From: Cucumis sativus
Taxonomy: Eukaryota > Streptophyta > Magnoliopsida > Cucurbitales > Cucurbitaceae
Assembly: GCF_000004075.3 (NCBI RefSeq)
Contig: NC_026660.2
Coordinates: 26,353,498-26,417,497, forward strand
DNA: 64,000 nucleotides
Direction: 5' to 3'
The position numbers were made by a program, and so were the translations under genes. Below are positions 1 to 12,901 of this stretch, in pieces. The stretch's first letter is position 1. Each line of letters begins with the position of its first letter. The notes under the pieces are model-generated. The model saw only the letters and a program-made list of their open reading frames with translations. It had not been told where the DNA came from and made no database searches.

Positions 1-1227
1 ACGATTAAGGGAAACGCATTTGCCTAGCGACTCTGGGATTGGACCAAACAAGAAATTGCTCAATGCGATCAGAATTTGAAGCCGATTACCAAAACACATA
101 TCGGGAGGAAGAGTTCCAGTCAGCTTATTGGAAGAAAGGTCCAATATCTGAAGCATTCCGTTCTTCCCCAAGTTCTGTGGAATGGCTTCCGTGAAATTAT
201 TCTCCCATAACTGCAACACCTCCAGCTTCGGCAAGTCGCCAATAAAGGAAGGAATCGCCCCATGTAACTTGTTTCTAAACAGATTCAACAGCGTCAAGTT
301 CTTCAACTGGGCGAACGAGACGGGAATCTCACCCACAAGCATATTGTTCGACAAATCCAACGATTTCAAACTGTTCAACTGTCCAATCTCCGGTGTCAAT
401 GGCCCAGATAGAGCATTAACTTGTAGAAACAAAGTATCGAGATTCTGCAGCTTTCCAAGCTCCGGAGGAATCCGGCCAGACAGTCCACAGTTCGCAGCGT
501 CCAACCGTACCAACTGTGACAAATTCCCAATCTCAGCTGGAAGACCGCCGTCGTAAGCGTTGAAGTAGCCAATGTAAAGCTCACGAAGGTTCGTAAGGTT
601 TCCGAGCTCCGGAGGTATCGAACCGCTAAGCTCGTTACCCGAAACCGCCAAGTACTCCAAAGACTGCATCCGACCCACTTCCGGCGGGATCCGTCCGGCA
701 AAGAAATTTCCTCCCAAATGCAAATGACGGAGGCCCGACATTTGAGTGACCACAATGGGGAAATCTCCAGTCATATTGTTGTTATACAAATCAAGAACGT
801 GAAGATTCTGCAGCTGCGAAAACCGTGAAGGGAAGGACCCATCGAAAACATTATTAGACAAGTTAAGGAGGCGAAGTGAAGAGATTGAAGAAAGCTCCGG
901 CGGGATGGGACCAGAAAACTCATTGGCAGCGAGAGAAAGATTAGTGAGAAATCTTAAAAAAGCAACATCAGGGGAGAGAGAACCAGAAAGACCGAGAGCA
1001 GTGAGATCTAGGGCAGTGACATGGCGACGAAGATCGCAAGTGACCCCAAACCAAGTACAATGACTGGTAGAAGCGTTCCAGGAAGCAAGTGAGGATTTGG
1101 GGTCGCCGGTAATGGAGGTTTTGAGGGAGAGAAGAGCTCGGTACTCAGAAACACGAGCAGAAAGAGAATGATGAATGTGGAGTTGGAGGTGAAGAAGACA
1201 AAGGAGAAGAAGAAGAAGAAGACGCAT
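1..1227 (-). CDS. BAM1: CLAVATA1-type LRR receptor-like kinase, N-terminal part (BAM1/BAM2 co-orthologue), partial
   Basis: A single open frame of 409 codons starts at the ATG at 1227 and runs off the left edge. It opens with a leucine-rich signal peptide (MRLLLLLLL, about residues 1-20). An LRR N-cap follows, with the paired-cysteine stretch SHCTWFGVTC. About a dozen plant extracellular leucine-rich repeats come next, each with the L..L.L..N.L.G.IP pattern. Segments such as GNELSGSIPPELGNLTNLRE and LFLQVNALSGPLT match BAM receptors closely. BAM proteins are plasma-membrane receptor kinases that bind CLE peptides and act in meristem, anther and phloem development. The transmembrane helix and kinase domain lie outside the window. 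No intron is seen in this part, as expected for the family's long first exon. BAM1 and BAM2 are recent Arabidopsis duplicates, so this gene may be co-orthologous to both. Confidence 0.93.
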   Translation of the reverse strand, partial: MRLLLLLLLCLLHLQLHIHHSLSARVSEYRALLSLKTSITGDPKSSLASWNASTSHCTWFGVTCDLRRHVTALDLTALGLSGSLSPDVAFLRFLTNLSLAANEFSGPIPPELSSISSLRLLNLSNNVFDGSFPSRFSQLQNLHVLDLYNNNMTGDFPIVVTQMSGLRHLHLGGNFFAGRIPPEVGRMQSLEYLAVSGNELSGSIPPELGNLTNLRELYIGYFNAYDGGLPAEIGNLSQLVRLDAANCGLSGRIPPELGKLQNLDTLFLQVNALSGPLTPEIGQLNSLKSLDLSNNMLVGEIPVSFAQLKNLTLLNLFRNKLHGAIPSFIGDLPKLEVLQLWENNFTEAIPQNLGKNGMLQILDLSSNKLTGTLPPDMCFGNRLQILIALSNFLFGPIPESLGKCVSLNR

Positions 1228-4200
1228 TTTGTTAGGGGGTTTGTTTGATGGAATGAGAAATGAGGGATTATTAGGTTGGGATGTTCTTCAATGGCTGAAA
1301 TCTGCAAATTTGCAGAGTTAGTTTGAAATGAGGAGAAGAAGAGGAAGAAGAAGCGAGAGGTGAGTGAGAAGAACAAGTGGGTTTGGGGGGACCTCGATAA
1401 AGTGAATCATGTCGCACATTTTACATTTCATTTTTCTTTTCAAAAATTTAAAGTTCTTCACTTTATACAATTCAATAATATAAACTTCATATCTTAATGT
1501 GTGTGTCTATATGTATATATATATATTAATCTGTTAGTAGCTCCATGGTCTAGAGAAAGCCATTAAATACCATTTGTTAAAAATTATATGTTATTTTATT
1601 GAATATGATTATATGTTATTTGATCGAATATGATAGGTCTGAATATTAGGATATGCCTACTCACTCACATTCTTATAATAATCATAATAATAATAACAAT
1701 TCAACACCAAATTCTAATTTCTTTTTATTTAAACTCTCATACATTTTCGAAAGTAAATTAGTGTAAAATTTTTCAATTCCTATTGCATTTCATTTGAGTC
1801 AAAAGGGAAAAATAATTAGGGAAGGCTACAAACATTAGGTATGTTTTCTTTTAACTTAAATTAAACCTTTTAATGTTTAATTCCACAATTAATGTTACTG
1901 TTTTTACTGTTTATATTAGGGTTAGACGTAGAGAGAAAAAAGTTGCTTAACTTTTGCAATAATTGGTGTATTTGCATTACATATTTTCCCATCTCATTCT
2001 TAAATTTGGTGGAGTTGTTGAACATCTTATTATTATTGTTTTTAATTGTTCTTTTTAGTGCATAGTTGTTAAGCATTAAATATTACTCTTAATCATTAAT
2101 ACATTTTCTACCTTAATTTCCTTCTACCCCATTTCTTCTATGTTTCTTCTCCCCCCTCATTATTCTTCCCTTAATTATATTTTCATTAATACACATCCAC
2201 ACTTTATTTTTTTTCATTCATCAATTTAATCACCCAAAAAAAAAAAAAAACCTTATTAATTGGTTGGCTAGATCCGCTTGGTTTCAACGTGAGAAGAAGC
2301 CTACACACACTTTACAAGTTACGTACATATGATTATCAAAAGCAACTACAGTAAATGGTCATTTAAAAATTTTACAATTATTAGTTTAGAATTTTAATTG
2401 AAACAACTATAAATGGATATTTGCCATTTTCGTTATTTGATTTATTTACGAGAAAAATCACATCATCCATCAATTTTAAAAAATTAATAAGATATCATAA
2501 TCTCAATTATTACCACTTTTTTGGGATGGTCTAACAAACAAAGCAATAGAGTGTATGTACTCAAAATAGGCATGTTGATTTTAAAACTTTAAAAACATAT
2601 AGATCCAAAATTGAACAAAAAAAATAAATAAAATTAAAAGGATAAAGTTTGTATGAAGAAAGAAAAAGTTAGGGAAGAAGGGTAATTGTGTAAGTTAAGA
2701 AAAGAGAAAAAAAAAAGAAAAAAAAGAAGAGGAAATGATGATATGATTAAAGAGTATAGTGAGGGAATGGTAGAAGATAATGGTAAAAAGAAAAAAGAGA
2801 GCAATATTGATAAGACATTGAACTGTTTGAAGGACTTTGGAATAACTTTGCTTATATATATTTTTTCTTTTTTTTCTGCCACTCTCTGTTTTCTACTTTT
2901 TTATGTCCATACTCTATAATAAAAGCTGACTCTTTTTCTTTTTTTTTTCTAAATTATATTTCTCTAAACTAAATTTATTTGGTGTATGTTTCTTACCTCA
3001 ATGATAGAGATGTATCAAATTCCCATAATTCATAACCATATTTTAAACAAATTACGTAATGTTATGTATTAGATTGATCAAGAGTAGTAATAAATGAAAG
3101 AAAGATGAATTAAGGATTGTTTTTGAAAAGTAAAATTGGAATTTAAACAAAGGTTTAGGAGTTGAAGAGTAGAGAGAGTAAAAAGGGAAAGGGAAAAAAA
3201 AGTGAAGAGTGATAATAAGAATTGAAAGAGGTAATAATAGTTGGTGGGTTTGTGTGTTAATAGAGATAAGGTTTGTTTGGTCAAACTCAAACCCAAAAGG
3301 CCAAACCTATATTTGTTGTATATTATACTTACTGTCCCTCAATTCTATTTCTTTGTCTCCCACTACCCCCTATACTCTTCATTATTGCAAAATGGACCAC
3401 CCCTCCTTTTCCCCAATATTCACTCTTTTACCCTTCTTAAGAGACCCTAAGCCTGTGAATGTGAATGTGAGTGTGTGTGTGAGGTAAGGCTGATTCTTAC
3501 GGGACATCGCTAACCGACAAAAGCACCTCAGTTTGGTCCCCCGATTATTATATAAACTAAACCCAAAAACCAATATTCACCAAACTGTCCTTCTTCCTGG
3601 ACAAAGAAAGTGACCCTATACTCATTTCTGTGAGAGAGGGTAATTATTGGAAACCATCTAATACAGTAATCCATCACTCATCACAGCACAAATTCATTTT
3701 TCACTTAAATCTATTCTTATCACACCCCATAATTTTCTCTATTTGCAAAACAAAGTGACTTGGCATGATTTTAAATTACCAAATGCATGTCTTTCTTTTA
3801 TAGTAGATCTTAGTTTATACGAAGATTGTTGCATGCTGTGGATAAAACCCGCTGCCTCAAAAGCAAGAACGGTAAAACCTGCTCTCCAATGTTCACACAG
3901 CACCCAGATTTTGACGTGCACTTCTAGTAAAACGGATTGGAATCAATTCAAAAATAGGTTTCTTTTAGTAGTAAAAAGTTGTTGTTTTTCACTATTAACC
4001 AAGCTGAAAGTATAACACGCATGTTTAGAGGGTTATACTTTCACTACCACCACACTTTGGAAACAAGAGATATTGAAGTTTACTGGCAAGCATTTATATA
4101 TATCAATCCTAACTCTTTCAATATGGAACCTCTTTTCTCTGGACACTACTTTTTTTTTTCTTTCTCTTTTACCATGGGCAGATAGCCCAAAGTCGTCATT

Positions 4201-5543
4201 TTCAGCCGAGTAGTTGTAATGTTTAGTCAAAAGTAAAGTATAGTAAAAGAAAAAAAAGCAAAAAGATGATTGATTGAGATATGTGGGAATTGAGAATCCA
4301 ACATCATTGAATAGGGGAAGCAATGCCCTGTAATGTTGGGTTTACAATATTACAGGAACAGAACGATAGTAGCGTAACCAACGGGTCATTTGGATACCAC
4401 GTCCTTAACCGTAATTTCAAGACACACCTACATTGAATGACATTCTGATTATTATTTTTTCCAAGTGAAGTGGGAAGAAGCCTAAAGTAATAATATTTGA
4501 CCAAATTTATAGAGAGAGTGTGGTTATTGGTTATTTGGTGCCGAGTTGGACTCAGTTGAAGGAAGAGGGAATTTAATAAAATAAATGAGTCACTCAGATG
4601 ATGTGGTCTTTCTTCTATATTCAGTTTTCAGAGTGCCAATCCTATCCAAGGATGACACACGTTGAGGAATTCAGTTGGTAGATGTGTTTGATGTTCTTTT
4701 TAACCTTTTGTATTCATTTGAATTTTTATATTGAACACAGTAGCCAATGTAATTTTTTTAAAAAGTTATTAGAGGACAGAAATTTGGGAGCGTTTTTGAA
4801 AGTGTGGTATGGAGTGACTGAATATGTGTATTTGTATATTTGTATATTTTAAGGGATGGCTGTTTTAAATTATAATGAGAGAGAATTAAGGAGAAACAAA
4901 AGCTTTGGGGTAGTGAGAAAAGGCTCTAGTTTCATGATTTCACGCCACAAAACCACACGTTATCTCACTTCCTATATCTTTTTTATGTATTGGTTTGTGT
5001 ACATTTTGTCTCCTCTCTAATTTCTCTTTCTCTCAGCCCTCTGAATTCACCTTCTTCTCATCACTTCTCACAACTCAAAACAAAACAAAACAAAAAACAT
5101 GGTTTGAATAATAACAGACAGCACTTTCTTCTTTTTTTTTTTTGGGAGTAAACGACACTTTAAATCCATATATCTAAGTTTAAGCAGCTGTTTCTTTTGG
5201 CCTTCACCATGTGCACCAATCTCTAGAATATCACTGCATATTACAATACGCCAAATTTCATGCCACTTCTTCACCCACAACAACAACAACTTCCACCATA
5301 TCAGTTTGTCTATTTCCTGGCCCAGCCCATTTGAAAGAGAGAGAGGAGATTTCAGTTTGTTTTACTATCTATGCATTCATATCTTTGGCATATTCTATTC
5401 AAGAAAACCAAAAGGCAAGTCTATTGGTTTCTTTCTTTTAACTTCCAGGATTTAACTGACACAAGGAAAGACAATAACGGCCTGCCTCTGAACTAAATCT
5501 ATATATGCTTACAAGTGAAGAAGAAAAATGGTGATCTAGTTAC
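1228..5543. other. Intergenic region: receptor-kinase upstream region and HKL3 downstream region
   Basis: About 4.3 kb without a supportable gene. The first 150 bases next to the receptor gene are rich in GAA/GAG on the plus strand, so CU-rich in the transcript, which is typical of a plant 5' UTR. Purine-rich tracts lie near 2640-2760 and AT-rich sequence fills most of the rest. Short open frames here have low-complexity Phe/Leu/Lys composition and no recognisable domain. Confidence 0.6.
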
Positions 5544-8540
5544 TCATCCAACGTTGAAAAGTTCAAAATCAAAGTTTTCTTTCTGGGATGAAGCGAGGAA
5601 CACAGCTCCAGCGCCAGACCCACCATGAGAATGTTCCACTATCACATTGTCTGAGAGTTCATTTCCAAGCATTTCCCATATGCTGCTATTGAGATAGTTT
5701 CTAAACACCCTATAATGCTCGTAAAGCCCCCCTTCCACTGTGACTATGTTTCTTTTGTTTTCTATCCTCCCAAGCTTTTTAACGATCCCCACAATGCCAG
5801 CTCCAGCAAGACGGGCTGCACGCTCTGATACGACGTCACATACTTCAGCAACAATTTCTCTTGCCATTGGAGTTGAATCAGTTACCTTGCATTCATAGAG
5901 AACACGTCAACCAGTGAGGAAGAGAGGTATTAGCTAATGCACGCCTTGATATAAAGTAGACACTAATTTAGGTTGTAATAGCACTCTTATTGGATAAAAA
6001 TCTGAAAGCACCTCATCAACTCTACTATATTCTAAGGTCGGTCTATAATATAACTGTCAGAAGTTCACTGTTAAAAGCTTGTTCACTGTTCAAAGCTTAA
6101 AAGATTCTCACCCCAAAAATTTCTTTAAGCTTTTCATTGACCACCTCTCGATCTTCTGATGTATCCTGATGCATTGCAGCCATATCAGGTGACCTGAAAC
6201 AAAATCATTACGAGTCAAATTGTCGACCGTGTTCACAATGGTTTGGTATTTGCTCCTTTCAAGATGCAGTCATCATGTAAATATCATAAAAAGGATTTGG
6301 TCCACGTTCTCACAAAAATATGGCTACTCGATTTCAGACTTAGGATGGAAATAATAGTCTTGCTTCGCATTGTTTTCCAAAAATATCACATTTAACTATT
6401 GTTGTGTTGGAAATGCGGTAAAAGTCTCATATTGGCTAGATAAGAAGATGATAAATCATGACTAACTCTGATGGCATGAAACTTTTTGGGTGAAACAAAA
6501 AACAAAGCCGTGGGAGTTATGTCTAAAGTGGACAATTAAAAACTGTTTGTGAAGATATTTCGAAGGTCGCTGTCCTGACATATTATTTAACTAGTGTGTC
6601 AACGCAACTAATAATACCAAAACTGCATGAAAATAAATGTAAATACCTTAGCACATAAGGGGTCATAAGCTTTGAAGGAACAGGATCCCCAAATAATAAT
6701 GTTTCCTGTGCCATTTTTACCAGAATTCTTCTCACAATCTCTCCCAAGTAGGTTCCTGATACCAACTTTTGGAATACCTGAGATAATTTAAGAATTATTA
6801 GCCAATCTACAGTAGCATTCACTTTGAGTACGTGTGGGTATGATCAATCTACAATCTACAATCTACCATACCTGAGTACCGGGATTTAAACTTTCAGAAT
6901 CTAGAGAAGTATCAAACTCCGTTATCGGAAGATGTGGTGAACGAAAATTGCCCCACTGCATGCTGACCCCCTACAATATAAGAACATAATTAGACTGATC
7001 ATCAAGTTGCAATACCATTTAATTGGTTAATCTTACTAACCACCTCCCTTGAGGTTGGTGATGGTCCATTCAAGTGAGCAAGTTCTTGTCCTGATTCTAT
7101 ATAGGCGGCATTGGTGCCCATGCCTAAAGTTATAGCAGCCACACTGTCCCTACAGTAGTATCTACCTCCAGCTAAATTCCCAACAGTATCATCAACCTGT
7201 GCTCGGAGAAACCAGAAATATCACAAAAAAGCTGGAAGCCTGGAACTAGATTTGCCATAAGGAACTTCGGTTAAAATATACAAATCTATACCATTGCAGA
7301 GACCAGCAGGTTTACACCATGGTTAGTCAAAGCCTGATTGATGTTATTCACCATATTCTTTCCAACCTGAGTTCATCATTATATTAGGTTTCGGCCAAGA
7401 AAGAATGTCCATCAGATGCCATCAAATAGAATATAAAAGTAGCAAATTTTCTATACCATGTGATAGAAATCCAAAACAGTCATTAGAATAACAAAAGGAT
7501 TCCAATCGTCAGCATTTTGCTAATTCTCAGTTAAAGTGATCAAAATTTTGACCAAAGATCTTTGTTGTTCCGTGAGTATACTTCAGTCAATCTAATTAAA
7601 AGGACGTGAGGAGGTTCATAATTTACTTTCCACTATGCGAGAGACTGCATAGGGAGGGGAACGATCATACTCAACTGTGTCATCGGCAGAGAAACTATTC
7701 CATTTGATTACATTTCCCAATGAGGCCGCAGCATCATCCACTGGATATGACAATGTAAACCCCAGCTCTGTTCTCTTCACCGGTTCATATACATTCTCTG
7801 GATGAGCAGAAACAAATTTCCCAACCTCCATAGCAATGAAGTCGAACAAATCCTATTTCCAACAAAAATTCAAATAAAACCTCGCCGATCACAATCCAAT
7901 GGAGATAAAGGGTAGTAGTTCTCAAATTCTAATCCATGAACCGGGATACAATCTAAATCATGAAAGAGTTCCATAACTCAAAGTACAGAAAACAAACCTC
8001 AGAATTGCCATTCATCACATTGGGAGGAATCGGGATCTCCTCACGATGAATATCAGAGATGGGGGCATTCTTTCCCCCAAGCCGAGCGCACAAAATCAAG
8101 AAACTGGTTCCCCGCAAATTAAGCCCATAATAGAACCCTTCCTCATCTCTGTGACCCAAATACAAACATTAAAAAAAAAAAAAAAAAAAAACCAAAGCCG
8201 TAAGCAATTCAAATCTCACAAGACAAGGCCAGGAGGGAAAAATGGAATACCCATTGGGGAAAGCGTTAGTGTAGGAGACGAGCATTTTGAGAGAGGAATT
8301 GGAAGTGGTCCCATTAACAGAAGCAATGGAGGCTCGCATGTCGGACTCCAAATCAGCGGCGATCTGCCAGAGTTTGGGGACGGGGGTTGCAGAGTCTCGA
8401 GCAAACTTGCGGAGAATTCGATGTGCTTGCTTCAACTGCCATTGTTTCCTTTGCTTCCATCTCTTGAGGGCGGCGGCGGCGAGAAGAAGAGTGGCAGAAG
8501 CTGCCAATGCGGCGAGGAGAAATTGCTTGCGGATGGACAT
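5544..8540 (-). CDS. HKL3: Hexokinase-like protein, probably non-catalytic (HKL3 type)
   Basis: Nine exons join to 500 aa, the usual plant hexokinase length: 8251-8540, 7998-8148, 7676-7852, 7292-7366, 7041-7196, 6872-6970, 6647-6777, 6112-6193, 5544-5885. Residues 8-25 form a hydrophobic anchor followed by KRWKQRKQW, as in membrane-anchored type B hexokinases. The hexokinase fold is complete, but key sites are altered. The phosphate-1 loop LDLGGTNFRV reads [10 protein letters not shown] (residues 106-115). The glucose-contacting WTKGF is replaced by WNSF near 198-201. The motif NDTVG reads DDTVG (233-237), keeping the catalytic Asp. The substrate Glu of MEWGNF is Gln288. [11 protein letters not shown] and [10 protein letters not shown] are close to Arabidopsis At4g37840 (HKL3) as I remember it. 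Hexokinase-like proteins bind or sense sugar poorly and are thought to act as regulators. The assignment to HKL3 is inference from motifs, and loss of activity is predicted only. Confidence 0.92.
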
Positions 8541-8776
8541 GGGTGATGGGGTGTTGTTGAAGTGTTGGGATTGTGAGAAGGGGATATAAGATCAGAGAGT
8601 TGCATTTTGGAGGTGAAGTTGATGGTGTGTGTATCATCATCTTGATGGATCAAAGAAAGAAATAACAGAAAGCCAATTATGGATGCAAATCACCGATCCC
8701 TATGCCGTTGCCGCCTTCCCTTCTTCCCTTCTTCCCTTCTCTTTACTCTCACACGTCGCGCCACCGCTTATGGTTT

Positions 8777-8787
8777 CTTTTTATATA
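8777..8787 (-). promoter_or_regulatory. Candidate TATA box of the hexokinase-like gene
   Basis: The minus strand reads TATATAAAAAG about 240 bases upstream of the HKL3 start codon, within otherwise mixed sequence. Spacing is plausible if the 5' UTR is about 200 bases. No transcript evidence is available. Confidence 0.35.
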
Positions 8788-11700
8788 CAAATACTCATTA
8801 AACAAATCTTCCTGTTTTTTAATTACTTTCTTTTCCATACTATTTTGTTAACCTATAATTAATCAAATTATAACCTTTAACATTCTGTAATCATTTTTAT
8901 TTTATCTTCTTTTAAATTACTTTTTTTTATCTGCTTTATATAACTCAATCATTTTTATTTTAATTTTTTTAAATTTCAAACAATGCATTATTACTTTCAT
9001 TTATTTGTTTAGTTTATATTTTGGATTTAAGTTGTTTTTTCGACGATATAATTTCACATTTATCTCATACAAACATTAAATAATTAATGAATGTACTAAT
9101 ATAACAAACATTCACCTCAAACGGGTGTATCTTATCTAAAAAAATCACGTTCAATCAACATCAAAATGTTTCAATTTACTTGAGATTTAAGTCGATAAAA
9201 TGTAATGATGTAGGAGCAGAAGAAGCATGTAAATATTCTTTCATACATACATACCCCTTTTTAATACAACGATAGAGATTTGTTTTCTTTTTCTTTTCAT
9301 TTTTGCACTATTTATTTATTATTTTTAATAAATAAAATCCTCATAATTTTAAATAATGTATGATTTGTCTTTATAATTAATAAATTTATAAATATTTTCA
9401 ATAATTTTATAATTTTAAAAATAATTATCTTTCCAAATTTTTACCAAATAACAATTTACTTGTTAAATTTTAAAACGTATTTTAAAATTTATAATAATTC
9501 AATCGATGATGTATATTTTAGTTATTACAAATTTAGAGTTACAAGTATTAAATTGTTAGGTAATAAAATCTAAAAACTAAATTTATTGTATATTTAAAAT
9601 TACGAGTATCAAATGGGCGCAGATCAAAGTTTAAGAATTGAGTTGAACTAACATCTTTTTTTCATAAGATATATTTTTAAGTTTTAAGTTTGGTGGATCA
9701 ACACCGTCGGAATATTGAGAATGCGAAGTAAAATGAAGAACTTGCGATGGGCATTTGAAAGAGAGATTTCATACTTCGTCCCATGCAAGCCCAATTCCAT
9801 ATCATTGGCCCAACCCCTTATTCATACCCTCCAATATCACATTCAATTTTCCATCCATATGCTTATATATTGGTTAGGAAAATCATGAAAAGGACAAAAG
9901 ATTTACATTTTCATAAAGTGTAATGATTTTTTCCCCCTCTTTTCTTAATTATTTTTAAGAACTAGTGGTTCCATTAAAAAAAATGGAAATAAAAGGTCTA
10001 AGGCATTAGATGTCTAACATTTGGAGGTTGGTGAAAGTCTTAGAACTCATTTTTCATTCACAAGTTTTTTAAAAGAATTTTCTGGACAGAACAAACTATT
10101 TTTGTTATAATATATGATTTACCTCACATTTAATGTGATGAGAGAGACACTTAAAAGTATGATATTTGAATAAAAGTTAATAAAAACAAACACGTTAATC
10201 AGGAGTTGTGCATTTTTTACTTTGAAATAGCAATAGAATGTTTAAATTTTTAATTTAGATATGTAAGCAAAACAATGTATATATTGTATATGTAAACAAA
10301 AAGTTGTAAGGTGATAAGGACACCATCACAAAATATTATTTGTTGAAAGTAGTTTTTGCTAAAAGTTCATCTTTTCAAACAAATTTATTGTTATTATTAT
10401 TATTGTATACACAACTTTTTTTTATTACTTAAAAGGTGATTTTCAACACTACTTCATATTGTTTATTTGTTTTCTAATATAATTGACGTTCTCTGTTTTC
10501 TTCCATATTCTAATTTAACGATTTACATTATTAAAATATTGAAAATTTATAACTTTTGAAAAGACACTAAAGTTATTAATTATTCAAATCAAAGAAAACA
10601 TTTTTTTTTTAATTTAATATTTGTTAGAAAAAGGGTATTATTATTTTGTTATGTGGAAAGAATAATTTGGACGATGAAATGATTAACACCCATGAACAAT
10701 ATCTAGCTTAAAGTTTCCCTGTTTCAATGTAACAAGCTTCTACTGTAATATGATTTTAGTTATATTCATTGATGTACAGAATAAATCAACAATAAATATG
10801 TAATTTTGAAGAAGAAAAAAAAAGGTATTCTCCTTCTTCTTCAATTCAACGAACTGAATCAATACATACATATTCATAAAACAACTTGTACCAATGGATC
10901 GAATGGGTTGTTCTCCTGAACCTATAGTTTGATCCTTGGTGGATTGGGTTTAGTACTCTTCCATCGCAAGAATTGGGTGGGCATGTGCCAAATGGAAATA
11001 CAAGAATGTAAGTGAGCAGCAGAGGTTGGTGATATTTAGTTTCCTTTGAAAATAATTTTTTTTGCAATGTGAAAAATGTTTTGGCAATTTTTTACTTTAT
11101 TTATTTACTTTTGTAACCTTTTAGATTTGAACTTTGTAAATAGTAAAATTCTAAATAAAATTCGTCAATGAGAAAAAGTTGATATTTTCAATAATGGTAT
11201 GGAAATAGCTTAGCATTTATTTTGTAATTAACTAACAAGAAGGTGTAATTCATTTAAAGATTTAAAGATAATACCAAATAAATTTTCGGAGTAAATTAGA
11301 ATCAATATAAAATATTAGAAAATAATTTCATATAAATGAAACTTATTCAAACACATAAGGATAATATTAAAAAAATGAGTAGAAAATACTTGTAGTTGAA
11401 AAGATGTGACCCTATACAGCTAGCAGACAAATAATGGATATACATAGAAAGGTATATAATAATATATGTAGACAATAATAGGTTCAATTTCTAAGCCAAC
11501 ATGGTGGCTAATAAATTTGTTTAACATAAAAGTATGTATAAAAGTGGTGACCTACTGATCACCTTAGCTAATTGGAATATATCAAAGATCACATAATCTT
11601 TGGATGGGACACTGCCCCTTTTCTTGCTTTTCTAATTATCCTCTCACTTAAACAATACATCAACATTCATTTTTAGCAAATAAAAACGTCAGCATTAACT

Positions 11701-12901
11701 TATATTTCTTAATTTAATGTACTACTTACAGCGTTTTTATATTTAAATATTTAGGTAATTTCAAGTTCAACAACAATAGTTAGAGATATGGGATATCAAA
11801 CTCTTCCTCTATGGTAATTAAATAATGTAGGTAGCTAGGAGTGACTAATATACAAGCTAGCTAAATGTGAAAGCATGCCAATTTTAAGTAAACAAAAAAC
11901 TATCATAATTAATCACTAAATTTTTCACAAAAAATTAAACCAAACTTGTTCTCTTTTAGACATCATAGTATTATTAATTAAAGTTGGTATTCTAGCTAAA
12001 TTGACACACCCTTACCATCTATTTTTCTCTCTACTCTTGCCTTTTTAGAAATGAAATCAGTGTATAAGTGATGAAAAATATAATTTAGCCAACTATTACT
12101 TTATTTTGTGTCCAGCCTGGCATTATTAGGTTAAGGTAATATATTCTTAAAAATCTATATATGTTTTTTCTAGTTCATATAGTCTGAATATGATTATATA
12201 AAGCTTAATGGTATTAGATATGTATTTTGCCCTCTATGTTTCCCAACTGCAACATTCATTTCAGCACGAATCATATGTCTCCCCATTCATATGCCCATAC
12301 TCATCTTTAATTATATATTTTCTCCATTTCTTTGAATTGAAAGAAAAAGAGAAAAATAATCAGTAGATAAGATGTCACATCTCAAAGAAATTACAAAACC
12401 AAGAACAACACACAGTACACGTATCAATATATTAATCTTTATTACAATTTAGAGGTGGAATACATAAATAGATAAATAAGGAAATGTGTTAAAAGGAGAG
12501 AATTTAACTATTATTAGAACATAAAAACCCGAGTTTCTTCTACCTTACAAAAACCAAATCTAAAGGCTAAAAAAAACCCTAGCTAGCTAGCAAGAGAAAA
12601 AGAAAACAGCCTGAGTTTAAAAAAAAAAGAAGAAAACCCCATTTTTAACAGAGGTAAAAATATATATATAGCAGAAAGAGGTGAGACAAAGAAAAGTCAA
12701 AAGCTCTCTCTCAAAAAAATAATGTAAAAAAGATTTTTACCTCTCGGAAATGGGTTGTTTTTCTTTATTACATAATTACAATTTACACGCTTTTCTTAAT
12801 TTTCTTGAAAAAAGATGAATCAAATATAATGTTACTTCTTTGTTTTTTTTAACAAAGAAAAAAGAAAGAAAAAAAAGGTGTTTGCTGCCTTTGGTAAAGT
12901 T
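8788..12901. other. Intergenic region between the hexokinase-like gene and the first bHLH gene
   Basis: About 4.1 kb of strongly AT-rich DNA without a supportable gene. The right end, about 12420-12901, is probably the 3' UTR and terminator region of the neighbouring bHLH gene. A 73-codon frame at 10846-11067 (minus) has slightly richer composition but no domain I recognise. Confidence 0.55.

Noticed and set aside
10846..11067. 73-codon minus-strand frame that might encode a small secreted peptide
   Set aside because: The hydrophobic segment is short and I could match no signalling-peptide motif. One frame of this size is expected by chance in 4 kb of AT-rich DNA.
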